Shown here: piece after piece, positions 1 through 12,931 of the stretch | Numbering within the stretch: position 1 is the stretch's first letter | Layout of the letters: every line of letters begins with the position of its first letter | Assembly (NCBI GenBank): GCA_003254925.1 | Contig: QANZ01047639.1 | Location: 158,825 to 222,824, forward strand | Source of the DNA: Chamaecrista fasciculata | Lineage: Eukaryota; Streptophyta; Magnoliopsida; Fabales; Fabaceae | Length of the DNA stretch: 64,000 nucleotides | Direction of reading: 5' to 3' | Translations under genes and position numbers: made by a program | Notes under the pieces: generated by a model | The model's database searches: none | Told to the model about the DNA's origin: nothing | The model's input: only the letters and a program-made list of their open reading frames with translations

Positions 1-841
1 GATTTTATTTTGCATGCTCGTGCTTCTAAATAGTACTTGAACTGCTGAATTTCATATTCGGTGCAGAATAAATCGATATCAAAGGCTTGTTATGAGTTGT
101 TTTGTTCAGGTTGCTAGGCAGGGCAATTTTCCAAATAACTTGATTTAAGGTTCATTTAGCGGCAACACAAGGCGAATAAGAGATTAATAAATTGATAACT
201 TGGGGAAACGCCAAAAATAGCATACTGTAAGACAGTAAAATAATGGTCTAAATTTATAGTACAGTGCTGCCATCTTTGATATACTCATAAATCTATCATA
301 GACACTGTCCTGGTACTTATATGCTTATTGATTGGACTTGATAAGGTAAAATACGGATTTTAATCATTGGAACACCTTGTACCTCTGAGGCAATCCTACA
401 TTTTGTTCTTTTCATGTGATCACCAAGTCTTTACCCGATCGTGAAAGAATGTGTTAGCTTTTAGTGTCCCTTCTATCGAAGATGTTTGCCAAAATCTTAT
501 TACTGAGTATTCTTTACATTGTAAGCGCAAAATTGTTTTGACTAAAGGTCACATGATTTTTGGTTTAACAGTCTACGCATTCTATCACGGGCTCGGGTCT
601 GTCTAGCTTTATTTAGATCTCTGATTCAGTGAACTGAAAAACTGACTTAAAATGTTCCCTCAGGAGGGGCTTCAACTTGTCTTTGCTTGCCTTTGAGTCC
701 TGATACCACCCTAATTCTCTTGTTAGGTGAAATCAAGCCCACTGGAATACATATGCATTGGAGAAGAGCATTATAACACACTTTGATTTCTGTTGGAGCT
801 TGACTGGTGCGTCTTCTATGTTGTCTTTTATATCACAAAAT
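1..841 (+). other. Upstream region and 5' leader of GPA1
   Basis: No protein-coding gene is recognisable here. The stretch should hold the promoter and 5' UTR of the G-alpha gene. A plausible 3' splice site (TTGTTAG before GTGAAATC) lies near 726, so a leader intron is possible but not proven. A short upstream ORF starts at 752 and ends after seven codons. An in-frame upstream ATG at 818 would add eight residues to the G-alpha protein. The far-left part (1-500) shows nothing I can name. Confidence 0.4.
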
Positions 842-3800
842 ATGGGCCTACTCTGCAGCAGAAGTCGTCGATATAAAAATGCTGATGCTGAAGAAAATAC
901 ACAGGTTTTTTCCACTATAATTTTGTGGTTTTTACACTCCTTGCTTAAATTTAATTGCTTGCTGATGCTTCATGTAGCATCAACCTTTATGTGACTAATT
1001 TTGAATTTATATGGGCTTTGTTTGATGATTTGACATGCATTTACAGGCTGCAGAAATTGAAAGGAGGATAGAGCTAGAAACAAAGGCTGAAAAGCATATT
1101 CAGAAACTTCTACTACTTGGTACAATAAACTTGTTTGAAGTTTTCTTTTATCTGGAGATGTACACTTTTTTTTTTTCTTAAAGTAAGAATTTGATTGATG
1201 ATTGATAATGTGCTAAAATCAAGCACTGCTTCCCAAAGTTTATGGAACGCTACAATTTATAGATAGTGTCTATTAGCATTTCAGAATATTTAGTACCCTG
1301 ATGTGGCCCCAGTGAGATTTAATTTTTATTGTCATTTTGTGTTTTATCTCTGGTTTGCAGTGCAAGATCTTTCATTGGCAAAAACATTGTGTAACTCTTG
1401 ACTAAGCTGTACTCAATTTGTGATTTATTTGTTTGTGGTTGGAACTTGGAATTGCTTTGGTTTTATGTCAATTTTAAACATATTCGAAACTTTGATTAGT
1501 TTGATCATCTTATTCGTGTACCATTTTTTTGATGTATTAAATGTATATCTTAACATAACATTTTTGAAGTAATTATTAGTCAGTTTTGTTGCTAATCAAA
1601 GTGCTTGGAATTGTGGAAAGTATAAGTTTCGATACTTCCCTGAGTTTGATGGAAGGGCATGTGTAATTTACATTGCAATGTCTACTAGTATTTGAAATAC
1701 GGAAATAATTCCAAAATGCATCTAGTTAACTTGATGTGACCCTCTTACAGTTTTGGTTTTACATATCTGTTGTTTTCCAATCATTTCTCTCCTTTATGGA
1801 GAAACTTCAATGTCCGATTTGCAATTTCAGGCCGTGTATCATTTAGGTGCTGCATTTATACATAGTCTGTTGATTAATAGGTTTATTGTGCACATTGTTG
1901 TTATACATTTGTTGCTTGCTTCTGTTATATTTCTGATAAGCTGTTTCAATTCAACGTGGCTACCTCTCTTGTTTAGGTGCTGGAGAGTCAGGGAAGTCCA
2001 CAATCTTCAAGCAGGCAAGAAATTACATTATTCCTGGTCTCTTACCACAGATATATACTTGTTAAATTGTTGATATTTATTTATTTGCTTTTGCACTGCA
2101 GATAAAACTCTTGTTTCAAACTGGCTTTGATGAGGCAGAGTTAAAAAGCTACATACCTGTGATCCACGCTAATGTGTATCAGACAATAAAAGTATGCAAT
2201 ACTTGAAACGGTGTGTTGATTAATTTTTTTAATGAAAGATACAGAGTTATAATACCAACTGCTTCTAGTTCTGAAGAATTTTTCGTGAGAGAATTTTAAC
2301 AAAGCAAACTGTAAAAAGCTTAATTTTTAGCATGTACATGATGTGGTTGAACAGATACTGTATGATGGTTCAAAGGAGTTGGCTCAGAATGATCCTGATT
2401 CTTCAAAGTACGTTATATGCGATGGAAATAAGGTAGCTAACCGTTACAACTTCTTTATGCCCTAATGTGGATTAATAATCTGAAGGATTATTTATACATG
2501 AGAAAATCATGGTGTAGTCAATTGTTAAAAAGTAATTTATTAATTGAACCTAAAGCCATTGTGTATGAGGCTTGTTTTTATGAAGAGAACTGTTGCTTTG
2601 TCAAACATAGTAGTAATAAATCCTTTTCTAAAATTTAACAGAACTTGAATAACATTTTTTTTTCCTGGTAGAATATTGGAGAAAAACTGTCAGAAATTGG
2701 AGGCAGGCTGGATTACCCATGTCTCACCATGGAGCTTGCACTAGAAATTGAGACTTTGTGGAAGGATGCTGCAATTCAGGTGGATGAATGACTTTATTTA
2801 ATTGATTTATTTCATTCCAGTTACTTAGTTAATTTGGTCATTGCTCGTTGGTTACTTAATTTCATTTTTGGTTATTCAGTTACTTGGTATTCATGTGCCA
2901 CACATGTTACTCATAACTGTAGGAAACTTATGTCCGTGGTAATGAGCTCCAAGTTCCAGATTGTGCCAATTATTTTATGGAAAATTTGCAGAGACTGTCT
3001 GGTGCAAATTATGTTCCAACAAAGGTTCAAAGCTAACTCTCATTTTTGTTTTTTTTTTAAATGCATATCTGTATACATAATTCATTCTTGTTCATCAGTT
3101 GATGGTAGTGGTTTATTTGGATGCTTAAAGTCTGAGCATCAAAATCACCTTGGTTTCTTCTGTTATACACTTTTTCCTTTTCTGGTTATAATTGTGAGTA
3201 TGCACGAGTTAATAAACCTTGGCTCTTCCATTTTGTTACAATTATCAAAAATGGAAAAACCAGGGTGGAATTTGAATTTTATGTGGTGAATAATTATATT
3301 ATATGAAGGTTATATGGGTTTCAACTCAAGTTGAAGTAACCATATGATCAGTTGGGGTTTTCTCACTCTTTGAGTAATTAGTAGTTATATTATAATAGTC
3401 AATATGCATGGGTTACAGAATCTGGGCTTTTTATTTTGTTACAAATTATCAAAAAAGTGGAGAAAAAAGGCGTCCATGGAAAATTTTATATCATGAATAA
3501 CATACTATACTACATTGAAGGCTATATAGGTTTCATCTAATTTGAAGTGATAAAATGACTAGTTTGGGCCTTCTCAATCTCTGAGTCATTAGGTGGTTGT
3601 TACTTAAATTCTTCAGGTCTTTGCCTAAACCTTTTTCTAGAACTTTACTGATACTTTTTAGTATATTACGATGTGATCCTGTATGTTGAAAAAGTTATCT
3701 GATGCTGACTCAACTTAACTCATTTAGGATAAGGATACATATTTCACTTGGAAGACCTGCACTGCAATCTTGCTTTTCTTTATAGCCATAGACCATTACA

Positions 3801-6287
3801 TTTGAAGGTGTTGTGAAGTCAGGAATCTTTCAAATATTTCTCACTCTGTTTACAATTACAGGAGGATGTTCTTTATGCAAGAGTCCGTACCACTGGTGTT
3901 GTGGAGATCCAGTTCAGGTGAATATTCTAATTTGACATGATTTCTGATTCTGATACTAGACAGATATATACGTAGAATCCCCTATTTTGTTCTTCTGTTT
4001 CCATTATGCTCATTTACAGACTCCAGTTTTAGTCCCCATCTGAGTCAACAAATTTGTAGTCATATGGAAAGTGTTGTTCATTAGTTCATTTTAGGCTATC
4101 TTAGAATAGTCTAACCAACTAGATTTATGCATGCAGATGACAGATACGTTGATTATTGAATGCAATTTCCCTGGTTGTGAATGATTTACTTGAGGTTGTG
4201 TTCTTTCTGTTTGGTTTTTATGGCTTAGCTTTAAAGTGTTTCTGCTTCATGGTATCTTTTCCAAGTTATACACTTCTCATCCTTGGATTTCCCTCACAAT
4301 TTATTGCTGCAATTGGTCTTTGCTGCCCGTGGTTCTACTACTGCCTATGTTTTCAGCTATATTTTGTTTTTATCATATTCATCTCTGCTTGTCAACAATC
4401 ATTACATTCTCACATCATCTAAATTATTAGAAGCAACCAAAAAGTGATTGCTAATGATTGCTTAAATTTGTTTGTCTGAAATAGTTTTCCAAAATGATCT
4501 TCTGGCAGGAAGAACAAATTATGCTTATGTCTTGTGTTACTTGAAGCAAGCTGTGACCAAGTTATCAAACATTACACTGTTTGATTATTTGTTTACTTTA
4601 AAACAGAATTTGATAAACAAAGTAGAACAACTTGATGAGTATATTTTTGTTTTGACAGCCCTGTTGGAGAAAATAAGAAAAGTGGCGAAGTATATAGACT
4701 CTTTGACGTTGGAGGCCAGAGAAATGAGAGGAGAAAATGGATCCATCTGTTTGAAGGGGTTACAGCTGTTATATTCTGTGCGGCTATAAGCGAGTAAGGT
4801 CTACCTTATTGTTAATTGCATATTTTAATATGATGTAAAACAATGATACTACAGTCTCTTTTGGTTTGGGGGNNNNNNNNNNNNNNNNGGGGGGGGGGGG
4901 GGGGGGGGAGTTAAGGGGTACGTTTGTTTGCATTTTGCAATCAAAGGAAAAATTTGAATATTAGGAACATAATATTCAGGAAGAAGAAGAAATAGCAAAA
5001 CAGTGAAGACTTTGGCCTTGTTTTTTTTAATAGTTGCTAACAAACAGAAGAATATTTTGCATGAAGTTGAAGGATAAGCTCTTTCTAGTCCTGTAGCTGC
5101 ACGTGTTAGGTGTTATATACTGATATTAAAAAATGAACTTGGTATGCATATATCAAAACATGTTTTGTTCCCGTGAGGAGAACTCATCGGATCCTGAGAA
5201 ACACACTTCTTGGAAGAGCCAAAACCTCACTAGGTTTGGACAAAGGAAACCTTGCATTCACACCAAAAAAGAAATATGTTCTGTGCAAGGCTTTTAGTAG
5301 GCAAAGCATTTCTGACTGTACTTCCAATCTTGCTGTCTATAGCATATAATTACGAAATGTTTAAAGCTAATAATGTTGACATCATATTTGCCTTCCAGGT
5401 ATGATCAAACACTTTTTGAGGATGAAAACAAGAATAGAATGATGGAGACAAAGGAACTTTTTGAGTGGGTCCAGAAGCAACCATGTTTTGAGGTTTCCTT
5501 TTATGTTCTTTTTTTACTTTTACGTTGAATTGCATTTCTTTTCTTTTTCTTGCGTATGAGACTTTTCTTTGTTAGATTTCTTCTTTCTGACGATTATCAT
5601 GAATAAAATTAGTGCCTGTCTGATTAAATAATGACGCCCTTTTCTTTTTGAACAGAAAACATCGTTTTTGTTATTTTTAAACAAGTTTGACATTTTTGAG
5701 AAGAAGATCCTGAAAGTAAGAACCATCAGAACATTGTACACTTTGTTATTGGTTGAGGCCATTATGATTTCGGTCTAATATCTTTTATTTTGCAGGTTCC
5801 ACTAACTGTATGTGAGTGGTTCAAAGATTATCAGTCAGATTCCTCAGGAAAAGAAGAGATCGAGCATGCATATGAGTAAGCAACTTCTTTATGATCATTT
5901 AGCTTGATATATACTAAAGAATGGTGCTCAATTTTAAGCTGTTAACTCTTGGTAATGAAAGCCTTCCAAACTCAGATTAGTCCATATTCTACTGCATGAC
6001 AAGCATGAAGATTCTTAGTTTTATGTTCCTGTCATAAATAGCCAAATAGGCAAATACGGAGTATATACATACATGTTGATGCTTGTACTTGGGTAAAATA
6101 CACTTTCAGATTTGTGAAGAAAAAGTTCGAGGAATTGTATTTTCAGAGCACTCCTCCCGACCGTGTAGATCGGGTCTTTAAGATATATCGAACCACTGCC
6201 CTTGATCAGAAGGTTGTGAAGAAGACTTTCAAGTTGGTGGATGAGACTTTGAGGCGGAGGAATCTCTTTGAGGCTGGTCTATTATGA
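842..6287 (+). CDS. GPA1: Heterotrimeric G-protein alpha subunit (GPA1-type), 13 coding exons
   Basis: Canonical plant G-alpha, a plasma-membrane GTPase that couples receptors, RGS1 and the beta-gamma dimer to hormone, stomatal and growth responses. Exons: 842-904, 1047-1119, 1977-2014, 2102-2191, 2355-2432, 2672-2779, 2923-3024, 3862-3917, 4659-4793, 5399-5492, 5656-5715, 5796-5875, 6110-6287. They sum to 1155 nt, or 384 residues; Arabidopsis GPA1 has 383. Visible motifs are Gly2 and Cys5 for myristoylation and palmitoylation, the P-loop GAGESGKST at 46-54, the switch arginine in RVRTTG, DVGGQR with the catalytic Gln, NKFD, and TTALD near the C-terminus. The protein ends GLL without the pertussis-toxin cysteine. 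ATG 842 has A at -3 and G at +4. Intron 3 begins with GC. Intron 7 holds a tandem duplication and intron 9 an assembly gap. Identification is from protein motifs read directly. Confidence 0.97.
2015..2101 (+). other. GC-AG intron (GPA1 intron 3)
   Basis: The exon ends ...TTCAAGCAG, which encodes the last residues of the P-loop helix. It is followed directly by gcaagaaatt rather than GT. The intron is 87 nt, ends TGCACTGCAG, and the reading frame resumes with IKLLFQTGF. No GT donor keeps the frame at this point. The sequence CAG|gcaag is the expected consensus for a GC donor. Confidence 0.85.
3196..3600 (+). repeat. Diverged tandem duplication in GPA1 intron 7
   Basis: Two adjacent copies of about 200 bp, roughly 3196-3398 and 3401-3600, can be aligned by eye. 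Both carry TATGCA, a TTTTGTTACAA(A)TTATCAAAAA block, a TGAATAA...TATACTA-type tract, GGTT(T)CA...TTGAAGT, and a TTCTCA...GAGT tail in the same order. They differ at many positions. The duplication is wholly intronic and no ORF follows it. Confidence 0.7.
4861..4908. other. Assembly gap in a poly-G tract (GPA1 intron 9)
   Basis: Sixteen N (4873-4888) are flanked by G-only sequence (4868-4872 and 4889-4908). The gap lies in a homopolymer that reads could not resolve. The true tract length is unknown. It lies in an intron and does not affect the coding sequence. Confidence 0.95.
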
Positions 6288-8596
6288 CCACGGAAACAGT
6301 CCCTTGGAGGGATAAAATATTTTTACATTGAAGAGCTCATCAGGTTTTGGGTACACCAGAGGTCAGGTATACTTAATACTAAGCAATTATTGAATCCGTT
6401 TGTTAGATTAACATGTCAAGTAAATCTTGTTCAAAGGGTGGATGGGAAAAGGCTCTCTCTGAATGAATAGTTAATTAATTAGTTGCACCAATTTTCAGAA
6501 ATGACAAATGATTTGTGATTGTCATTTTATTTATTGGAGTCATTGCCTGTTAAATATATAGTAATTAAAATTTATCTGTCATCTGTAATTTACGTATGCT
6601 TATGATGTTTTGCAAATGACGTGCCTATTTGCGTGCATGATTTGTCAAATTGGAGACGTGCACTATCAAGTTCTACATTCCTTCTCTTTTGATTGAATTT
6701 TGGGAATCAACAAGTTCCTTGGTGGCTACAACTTTTAACTATAATACAAGCTTGGGATTTGGAATTTATTCATACATTTCAATGATTAATAACCCCTGGA
6801 GACAAAGAGGCTTGCTGCGGTATTCAATTTTCATTTGCCAACCTTCAACCATACGGCTCTCTGACCTATTAACCGTCCCGCAGCAGAACAATGGGAATTA
6901 TTTGTTTACAAAATTATAGCATAGTTAGTTTCATTTTTTAAGCAATTTGTTTTTTTTTTTTAATAGAATCTTGTGTTGATTTAACATTCTTCTATAAAAA
7001 CGCTTGAAGATGGGATTTCCCAATTATCTTCATTCTTTGGTGCTACAACTAAGCCTATAACATTCTTCCATAAGATGGGATTTCTTTGTCCAAAATTAGC
7101 CATTGATGATTATTTACGCTTATAGTCAAACTAATATAATAATGTCACTCAAGAAAAAGAAAAACTGGAGGAAATATTAAAGTAGAGATTTAAGAATTTG
7201 GTTTGCTTTCTCTTCCGTGAAAATTCGAGACTATTTTTGGTCATGCAATTTGCAAATAAAATGCGGGGAGGAGGAAAGCGACTATTAAGCGCCGCCAAAG
7301 CTACCGACGGTACACGATCTATTTCGCGTACTCGGTACTCACGTGATGAAAAGAAAAGATCGTAGATTCCCTCAACTGGATTCGGGAGGACATAAACGTC
7401 AATTTGTAATTGTGAAAGGTTATTTATTGTCCGCCTATGCCAGCGTAAGTGTGGGCCATTGAATTACCTCAAGTTTTACAACTCACACGATCTTTCCCTT
7501 TGTGTTAACCGCGTGACAAAAACGCTGCTCATGAAAACTCGGGAAAGAAAAAGGGTTCTCACATTTTCTGATTTCCATTTTTGTCCAAAGGAAGCTTTTG
7601 AATCCACAATGACTTGTTCCCTGTCCATGCCCAAAGCATATTCCATTTATTTATTTCTTTAATAGCGACAGAGAACGAAAATTCACGTTCTAACGTCGCT
7701 GAAAATCTGATTAATTCTCCTGCAACCCCTGGATCCTGGTGAAATCTGTTTTGCTCGTGCACCAGGTTCGTTTCTTTCTTTCTTTCTGTATTTCCTTCAC
7801 GCTTTTGCATTTAATAAAGAATGATTGGACGAAAGCGTATGTAAAGAAACTGAAACGACACTTTCTTCCTGCTTTTTTTTTTTTTTTGCGCATTTCCCTT
7901 TCGATGTTTATTCGTTTGATCTAACAGAACCTTTACTAAATCCTCTCTGTTTTTCTCACTTTGCCAACCTTTTTCTTCTGGGAAATTATTCCCGTTACTT
8001 TAGCGGAGAGTTGAAATGGAATCAGGTTTCAATTGATTTCATTAAGTGATTGTCATGGTAAAATTAAGTTTCATTCAGGTATTGGGGCAATGGATGTTCA
8101 ACTGGAAATGTCATTATTGATTGTTTTTTTTTATTAAAAAAACGTCATTATTAATTGCTTTTCTTTGAAGTCCGTATTGTGTTCTATGAACTGTTAATAG
8201 CAATATATGTTTCACATTAGTTTATAATTTACTATTTACTTATAAGGACCAGATAATCTTCTTTATAAAAGCCCCTTTACATGATTACATTCTTCAAAAT
8301 TTTTAATTTTCGATGGCAATCTAAAGATCGTTCGTTTGGTTGCTCGAAATTTCAGCGTTTTGGAACTGAGGCTGTAAGCCACAGTTCGGGAATATGGAGT
8401 CCGTTCTTAAACTTGGAACCAACTTTTTCCCTACGCAGTCATACGACATTATGTTCTCTTCTGCCTAATTGATATGAATGATTGTGGTCACCCTCTGCGT
8501 GCAGGTTATTAAATCTCAATAGTATTCTGCTACTCAGCTCCTTAAATCAGTTGAAGTCACCTAGGGTCCCCATATTGGATATTAAATATTGCAGAG
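6288..8596 (+). other. GPA1 3' region and FAP2 promoter/5' leader
   Basis: No coding gene is supported. The left part is AT-rich 3' flank of GPA1. A likely 5' UTR exon of the next gene ends near 7764 (GCACCAG followed by gttcgt). The matching 3' splice site TATTGCAG lies at 8587-8594, two bases before the FAP2 ATG, implying a leader intron of about 830 nt. The short ORFs in this stretch have no recognisable family. Confidence 0.45.
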
Positions 8597-11500
8597 ATGA
8601 AGAACGATTGGTTATCTTCCATGGGATCGGATGGAATTTATCCTGACATCTTCTCTTTGGAGATGTTTTTAGGGTCTCATTTACTTTCACAGTTACATTC
8701 ATTTGCAGATAATTCTATTTACCAGTCTAGAAACTTCTATGTTCCTGGAAGTTTAGCTCTTCAAGATGCATTTAACCGCGTATCAGGACTAGCTGGTGCT
8801 TTTCTAGTTTGGTTCTGTACTGGGAACAGCTCAAAGGTAGCTCAGGATATAGCAGGTTCTCAGCTTAGAAGTGGGGCTTCTTTGCAGGTTAAGCCCATAT
8901 CTTCTGTTAGACATAATCTAGTTGGGTTTCACTTCAGTTTTAGATCAGAAAGGAAATCTTCTGCCCCTGTGGCTTTAGCCAAAATTTCTAGTTCTGCAAT
9001 GAGACTGCTTTGGAGAGAAGTGAGAAGGCTTCAATCATACTCTGTGCTGTCTCTAGCTGCAGCGTTGGTACCACCAATTCAAAACTTGTAAGTCATGCTG
9101 AAGGTGTTTATCATGAATTTGAATGATTCTAAGTGTGTCGCAAATTTGTTACAACTTACAACAATGAACTGGTTTCCATCTTATTTCCCCAGATCATCAA
9201 AGGTACTGACTGGTCCACTGGAGAACACCAGTGTGCCAATGCACGGAGGCATGGACCAAATTCCTTGTGAAGTTAAAAAACAAGGATGTGCTCACCTATC
9301 ATTTCCAGAATTAAACAGGACTAAGCATGCTGTTGAGCCTAAAACTGGCATTGAGTTTCCTATGATTTTAGACAATATATTAGATGGAGAGCAGAATTGC
9401 AGCTTAGACTCCGAGGTCAATACTTAAATTTACAATTTCCCCCCTAGTTCATCACCCTCTTGCTTATCAATCGGATTAATTTGTTTTTAATGCATCTGCA
9501 TGTGAAATTTTGTTCAGGTGCTTGTCATTATATTCATTTCCAGAATTAAATTGCTTCTCAATTCCTTCTGTGATGTCTTGTAATCCACACATCATCAGTA
9601 GTGTGATGAGCTAGAACTTAAAACATAACTATTCTTTCCCTTTCACTTTCACTTTCTTGCGGACGTCACATTTGATTGTCATTTGTTTCGATGACCTTCC
9701 CTGCAAGAGTGCTTGAGACCCCCGTTTTCCTTCCTCTTTTACATCAACTAACCTATGAAACTCAATTTGCTTCAGGTACTGGTTGGAACAGGGTCGAGAA
9801 CCATGACAATAGTTAAAATCAAGTCTCTAAAGATCTATGCATTTGGCTTTTGTAAGTTTTCCTGGATACTTTATGCTTGTAGGTGTTGTATATTATCAGC
9901 AAAATTATCCCAATATACTGAGCTGCTTTCAATCTTTATCAGATGTTCATCCTTATTCTCTCTGTGAGAAGTTGGCTCCAAAATATGCATCAATTTCTGG
10001 TGATGAGCTGAATACCTCTCATGATTTCTACAAGGATCTTCTCAGGTATCAAATATCGTTTCTGTTGACATCCATTCAACATCATTTGGCACCCATAAAT
10101 ATATTACCAAATTAATTAATTTTTCTGATGTAAAAAGGCTATAACCTAATTGATTTTACAACTATCCTAGAATTTGGCATATCAGAACAACCTGGTAATT
10201 ACTTTTAATTTCAATGGTTGGATCCGTGAAAACCAAATCCTATAATAAAATAATGAGTGATATAAAAGTATCAATTGGAAAAGTTTTTTCTTTTGGTGAA
10301 TATTAACGGTGGTTGTGATTGTTTTTTTTAAAGTACAGTGGAGAAACTTTGATTATATCATGACCAACCACTGGTATTCTTAGTGGCCAAACAAAATTGT
10401 CAGTTGAGTTTAAACATGATCAGTTTCTGTGAATTGCAAACTTATGCTGGTTGTTTGGTTGGTTTCTTATTTGAGATGTTGACTGTGCTGGAGTTGGGTT
10501 TTTTTAAATCACAGGGAGGACATCAATATGACCGTCAGGCTTGTTGTAAATTGCAAGGGGATGAAAATCAACACTGTGAGAGAGTAAGGAATATTTCTCT
10601 CCTTTCAGTTATGGAACTTTTGATTTTGAAATCCATAAAATTGATTCGAAGAATGAAATGAAATATCGAGAGCAATTTTTACTCTTCCTGTTTCGCATAT
10701 TTAAACTTTGATGTTGAAACATAACTTGATCGTTATAGAATCAATTAATATAACAGACCTTTTTATGCAATTTGATATAAATGCCACCTAGATGAGAGCG
10801 AATGAATCAGTTGCTCTCTTTTAATGCAGCCTTCTTAGGACTTAAAGATCTTAGATATAGAGTTGATGATGAAATCGAAGAAGTGCTAATATATATGTTT
10901 TTTCATTTATGTATTTTTTTGCAGTGCTTTTGAGAAATCCCTTCGAGCTCGCTTAGTTAAGGTGATTTATATCCACTGATGAAATCATATTTGTTGTTTT
11001 TGCAATGGATTATTTCTAACTCTTCCCTTGACCTTTCCTTTGCTCAGACAAATCCATCCACAGATTTTTGTTGCCTGAGCACGTTTGGTTCATTCTTCAC
11101 AAAAGATATTCCATTACCCTTGGTAAATTTTTTTTACCAATCTGCATTATTTTTTTTTTCTCCATATTGAGGATGGTATAGAGTTACTTTAGCTTCGTTG
11201 CAATGTTGCAGGGGACGGTAATTAATTTTCGACAAACAACTGATGGACGTCTGATTACTGAAAGTGAGCACTAATCGATAAGCTTAGACCAATTTTTTGT
11301 CAGTAAATTTATACTCATGTCATAGGCATTGGTTTATGTTGACAGAAAAGATTTCTGTTCTGTTCTCAGTCTTTTTTTATTGTTTAAAGGGTTCTTAGTT
11401 CCTATTCATCAATTCCACCTGCAACCTAAATTAGTGAGTTTATTTTCATTACTAAAAGAGTGCCGTTTTATCTAAACAGTTGGTGGCAATGAGATTGGAA

Positions 11501-11751
11501 GTGTCAGGAGCAAAGAATTATGTCGTAAGTCTATGATAATTAAAGATTTTGATTTCAATATATAAGATGTACCTCATTATGTGTTAAGCTGAATATCCGC
11601 GTTCTTTTGTCAAGTACTAAACCGATCGGAGTTTATTTATTTCAAACTTGCAGGTGCTTTCTTTGACATGTACATTGGAGATGTCCCAGTATGTGAGCAA
11701 ACAAAGGAAGAGATTGGCAGGAACGTCGCTAACATGATTAGGAGTTGTTAA
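8597..11751 (+). CDS. FAP2: Chalcone-isomerase-fold fatty-acid-binding protein (FAP2-type), 10 exons
   Basis: Exons: 8597-9087, 9193-9415, 9776-9851, 9943-10045, 10515-10583, 10925-10961, 11048-11122, 11212-11263, 11480-11524, 11654-11751. They sum to 1269 nt, or 422 residues. The N-terminal half (first two exons, about 238 residues) is plant-specific and starts MKNDWLSSMGSDG. The C-terminal part is a chalcone-isomerase fold, visible as VYLVGTG-like and KIYAFGFYV strands, LREDINMTVRLVVNC, FGSFFTKDIPLP, FRQTTDGRL, and a C-terminal helix ending GRNVANMI. Family knowledge: Arabidopsis FAP1-3 have this fold, bind fatty acids and act in plastid lipid metabolism; they are not flavonoid enzymes. It lies just downstream of GPA1 in the same orientation, as At2g26310 follows At2g26300. 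I am confident of the family. The FAP2 rather than FAP1 or FAP3 assignment rests on the long N-terminal extension and synteny. Confidence 0.9.
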
Positions 11752-12510
11752 AATGTGTCATTTTGGACCACCAGTTGTCTTGCTTTTTTAGAATAGACAA
11801 TTGGCAACCATTGGCATATGCCCATTAGTTTATAGAACTGTTTCTGCCTTGAGATCATTTGGGGGTAATGCTGTACAGGCTTGGGCATATGCTTCTCAAG
11901 GCTTGTTCTTTTCTCCAAAATTAATTAGGATAGCCCAAATTGGATTGTCACTCAGACTATTCTTTTTAGTTCAATTTGAGGATGTGCATCGCTCCGATTC
12001 TTCCATCCTTCCTTGTTCTAGTTGTATTATAACTTTACACAAAAAATTAAAAACAGAAAATTGCTTATTAAAACTTAGCACTTAATTCTCTCGCGAGCAT
12101 CGCTCATTTCTTGGTGACCAAGAGAACCAATGGGAGTTATTTCCTATTTATTGATAGCAATAGGAACGTGGTTTCCAGCCTCCCACCTCCTTATATGGTC
12201 TTTTATCTACATAATGGTCCACATGCAAGCTAGACGTGCGAGTCAGTGGAAGAAAGTGAATTTCTATTGAGCATTTCGGTGCAGCTTAAAGCAGAAAATA
12301 TGAGAAGTATGATAGATCTTAATTGGGAAAATTGAAAATAATCCATCCAATTACGTTTCATTTTTAAGGAGTTCTATCAACTTTCATGTAAACATTCTTT
12401 TTAAACTAGGATATTTTCATATATAACTTTTTAAATAACATAAAGGAGGGAATATATATATATATAAATAACTTTCATTAATTATAAAGATTGATAAATA
12501 ATTCAACTAT
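11752..12510 (+). other. FAP2 3' UTR and flanking DNA
   Basis: This stretch continues from the FAP2 stop codon. It contains no recognisable coding sequence or RNA gene. The ORF at 11801-12085 has no family features and lies in the expected 3' UTR. Confidence 0.4.
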
Positions 12511-12931
12511 TATATATTGGCTGAAGTCCTATATTGGTCCCTCTGTTATGCTCATTGTTCTAAATAGGTCCCTCAGTTATTTTTCGTTCCATATTGGTCC
12601 TTCAGTTATCCAAAACTTGTCAAAGTTGGTCCCTCTAACGTTTTCCATCCATTTTTTCGTTAAAAAAAGAGGAAAAATAAACTTTCATCTCCAAAAGTTT
12701 TTTTTTCTTATATTAAGGTCTTTTTCTTTTTATAATAGGATCAAAACGTAAGAAAATGAAATAAATTAAAATTTTAAGTGAATTTGCCCAAAAACACAAA
12801 ATTTCTCTCTCTTTATCGATTTTAAGTTTTGAATAATTGAGGGACCAATATAGAACGAAAAATAACTGAGGGACCTATATGGAACAATGAGCATAACAGA
12901 GATACCAAAATAAGACTTTGGCCTTATATAT
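12511..12931. mobile_element. Foldback/MITE-like element with long inverted ends (GGTCC type)
   Basis: The left arm (12511-12615) and right arm (about 12830-12931) are inverted copies. The left reads TATTGGTCCCTCTGTTATGC and continues with ATTGTTC, AGGTCCCTCAGTTATTTTTCG. The right carries the reverse complement, including CGAAAAATAACTGAGGGACC and GAACAATGAGCATAACAGAG. The arms are about 100 bp with a spacer of about 220 bp. No transposase ORF is present. I could not identify a certain target duplication. Confidence 0.75.

Noticed and set aside
4156-4430. Plus-strand hydrophobic ORFs in GPA1 intron 8
   Set aside because: T-rich intron sequence translated as hydrophobic peptides; spliced out between well-supported exons 8 and 9.
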